A stretch of 6,676 nt of DNA, from the NCBI GenBank assembly GCA_021203945.1, contig JAJQAF010000128.1:1-6676 (forward strand). Reading direction: 5' to 3'. This DNA comes from Campylobacter sp. GTDB taxonomy: Bacteria > Campylobacterota > Campylobacteria > Campylobacterales > Campylobacteraceae. A program made the position numbers and the translations under genes. This document shows positions 5,299-6,676 of this stretch, in pieces. Position 1 is the stretch's first letter, and every line of letters begins with the position of its first letter. The notes beneath the pieces are model-generated. The model did not search any database and was not told the origin of the DNA. It saw nothing but the letters and a program-made list of their open reading frames with translations.

Positions 5299-6676
5299 TT
5301 TGCGTTTATCTTAAACCAAAATCTTCTTCCCTCTTCGGGATACCAGTAGTAATTGCCGTCGTCCGCTAAGCCCTCGTCGTATCTCACGTTATCAAAGATA
5401 TTGTATGCCGTAAAATTTAAGGATAGATGATCATTTACGTTCCAGCTTGCGCCCAGATCGGTGCTAAATAGCTTTTTGTAGTTTTGGCTGACTTTATTTC
5501 AGGGGCCGAATTTAACGCTGGTTAGTTCGCTTTCGTAGTTTAAGCCCACAAAGGTCGAAACCGCTTTAATCGGGTTGTAGGTTAAGACCATATTTGCCTT
5601 GTGTTTCGGTGTTGCCGTAAGCGATTTTCCGTCCAGTCTCGAAAGGGTCGTTTGATCAAACGGCACATCTCCGTTAGGGGTTTTTATCGTAGGATTTCCC
5701 GTCTTTATCTTTGAATTATTATACGTATAGGTCGTGCTTAAATTTAAATTTTTAAAAATGTCGTAATCTGCCGCAAGCTCGACACCCCAGACATCTGCGC
5801 CGTCTATATTAAAATACGTTCCCCAGCCCGGACAATTTACGCCGGGAGCACCGGTGCAGCCGCTATAAGCGGGAATTGAATTAAGATTACTTCCGTCGGT
5901 ATCTAAAATTTTATCTTTAAATTCGTTTCTAAATAAAGTTACGTTAGCGCGAAAATCGCTACCGCTATCGTAATACGCGCCTATTTCGTAGGTTAGGCTT
6001 TTTTCGGGTTTTAAATCTTTATTTCCAAAATCGATAATTCTCCATCCGCCCTGAATGGTGCCGACTTCGACAGATATTTCATTGACGTTAGGCGTCTTGT
6101 AACCCGTCGCCACTCCGCCTTTGATCGTCCAATTATCGTTTATATTATAAACCGCATACGCACGCGGGGAAAAATGACTGCCGAAATATTCGTTATGCGT
6201 CCATCTTCCTCCGAAAGTAAGCAAAACAACGTCTTCTAAAATTTCCCATTCGTCTTCTAAAAACAAAGCATGCTCTTTCATGGCGTATTCGGCGGGCGTT
6301 CTTAAATTTGACTTTTGAGAATTCGACACGATAAACGTGGTTTTGACCTCTTGTTTGCTAAAATCATAGCCGAAAGTTAAGGTATGAAAATCCAAAAACG
6401 TGCTAAATTTAGAGTTGAAATTTCCATTTTTTACCACGGCGGGCGTCAAGCTGTCAAACAAGCTTGTTCTTTTTGTTTTATCAAAAATATAGCTTACGTC
6501 GGCATTGATAAAATCAAAAGTTCCGATATATCCCACGCCGTAATTATATTTATCATAATCATATCTGTTTAAAACTCTGTTTGTCGTAGTAGTAGCGGTT
6601 TTGCCGACCGTCGTTGAATATTCGTGCGGGTCTTTTGAAGCTATATTATAAGATTTATTATTCGTATCGGGCGTTT
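5292..6676 (-). pseudogene. TonB-dependent outer-membrane receptor, interrupted by in-frame TGA, 5' end outside the window
   Basis: The minus-strand frame is open from the right edge for 391 codons, meets TGA (5501-5499), then continues in frame for 68 codons to TAA (5294-5292). It shows alternating beta-barrel strands. FSPRAYAVYNINDNWTIKGG and GVATGYKTPNVNEI are typical of CirA/CfrA/CfrB-type ferric catecholate receptors, as are ELAADYDIFKNLNLS and the terminal RRFWFKINAKW with its final aromatic residue (the outer-membrane assembly signal). A loop with two cysteines (CTGAPGVNC) may form a disulfide. The signal peptide, TonB box and plug would lie beyond the window. GTG 6536 is only an internal codon. 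The TGA falls after VKFGP and probably replaces TGG (Trp). It removes the last few strands and the assembly signal, so the shortened product should not insert correctly. The esterase gene overlaps its end, which suggests ferric enterobactin-like import. Confidence 0.85.

Noticed and set aside
5499..5501. TGA read as tryptophan or selenocysteine
   Set aside because: The S4 gene ends with TGA and the genes here use TGG for Trp. Receptors of this family have no selenocysteine, and no recoding hairpin is evident.

Overview
The window is A+T-rich, densely packed and reads as a Campylobacter-type epsilonproteobacterial chromosome. The clearest sign is the minus-strand chain S4-domain RNA-binding protein, tsaE, lptB, rpoN, the order I recall for C. 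jejuni (Cj0667-Cj0670). An enterobactin-type trilactone esterase paired with a TonB-dependent receptor, as known from Campylobacter iron uptake, fits this. I cannot name the species.

Layout. Positions 1-419 (minus) carry the start of an unrecognised lysine/asparagine-rich protein that runs off the left edge. A complete tRNA-Arg with anticodon GCG follows at 504-580 (minus). On the plus strand are a 61-residue hypothetical protein (700-885) and a 275-residue protein with a C-terminal J domain (964-1791). The J-domain gene has a near-consensus sigma-54 promoter at 918-933. From 1794 to the right edge everything is on the minus strand. In order of transcription these are a TonB-dependent receptor (5292 to beyond 6676), a periplasmic esterase (4474-5298), the S4 protein (4188-4433), tsaE (3781-4191), lptB (3060-3788) and rpoN (1794-3056). 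Most neighbours overlap or lie within a few bases of each other.

The main surprise is that two genes are each cut by one in-frame stop codon with the reading frame intact on both sides. rpoN (sigma-54) has TAA at codon 57 of 420, exactly between its activator-responsive region I and the rest of the protein. The receptor has TGA 68 codons before its true end, which removes the last beta strands and the terminal aromatic residue. Either these are recent nonsense mutations or they are errors in the sequence. If real, the strain would lack normal sigma-54 while keeping a sigma-54 promoter next door, and would keep a siderophore esterase without its receptor.

No insertion sequence, CRISPR array or strong intrinsic terminator was seen. 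I did not find a wholly new system. The best leads are the interrupted rpoN, the sigma-54-controlled J-domain gene and the broken receptor-esterase pair.
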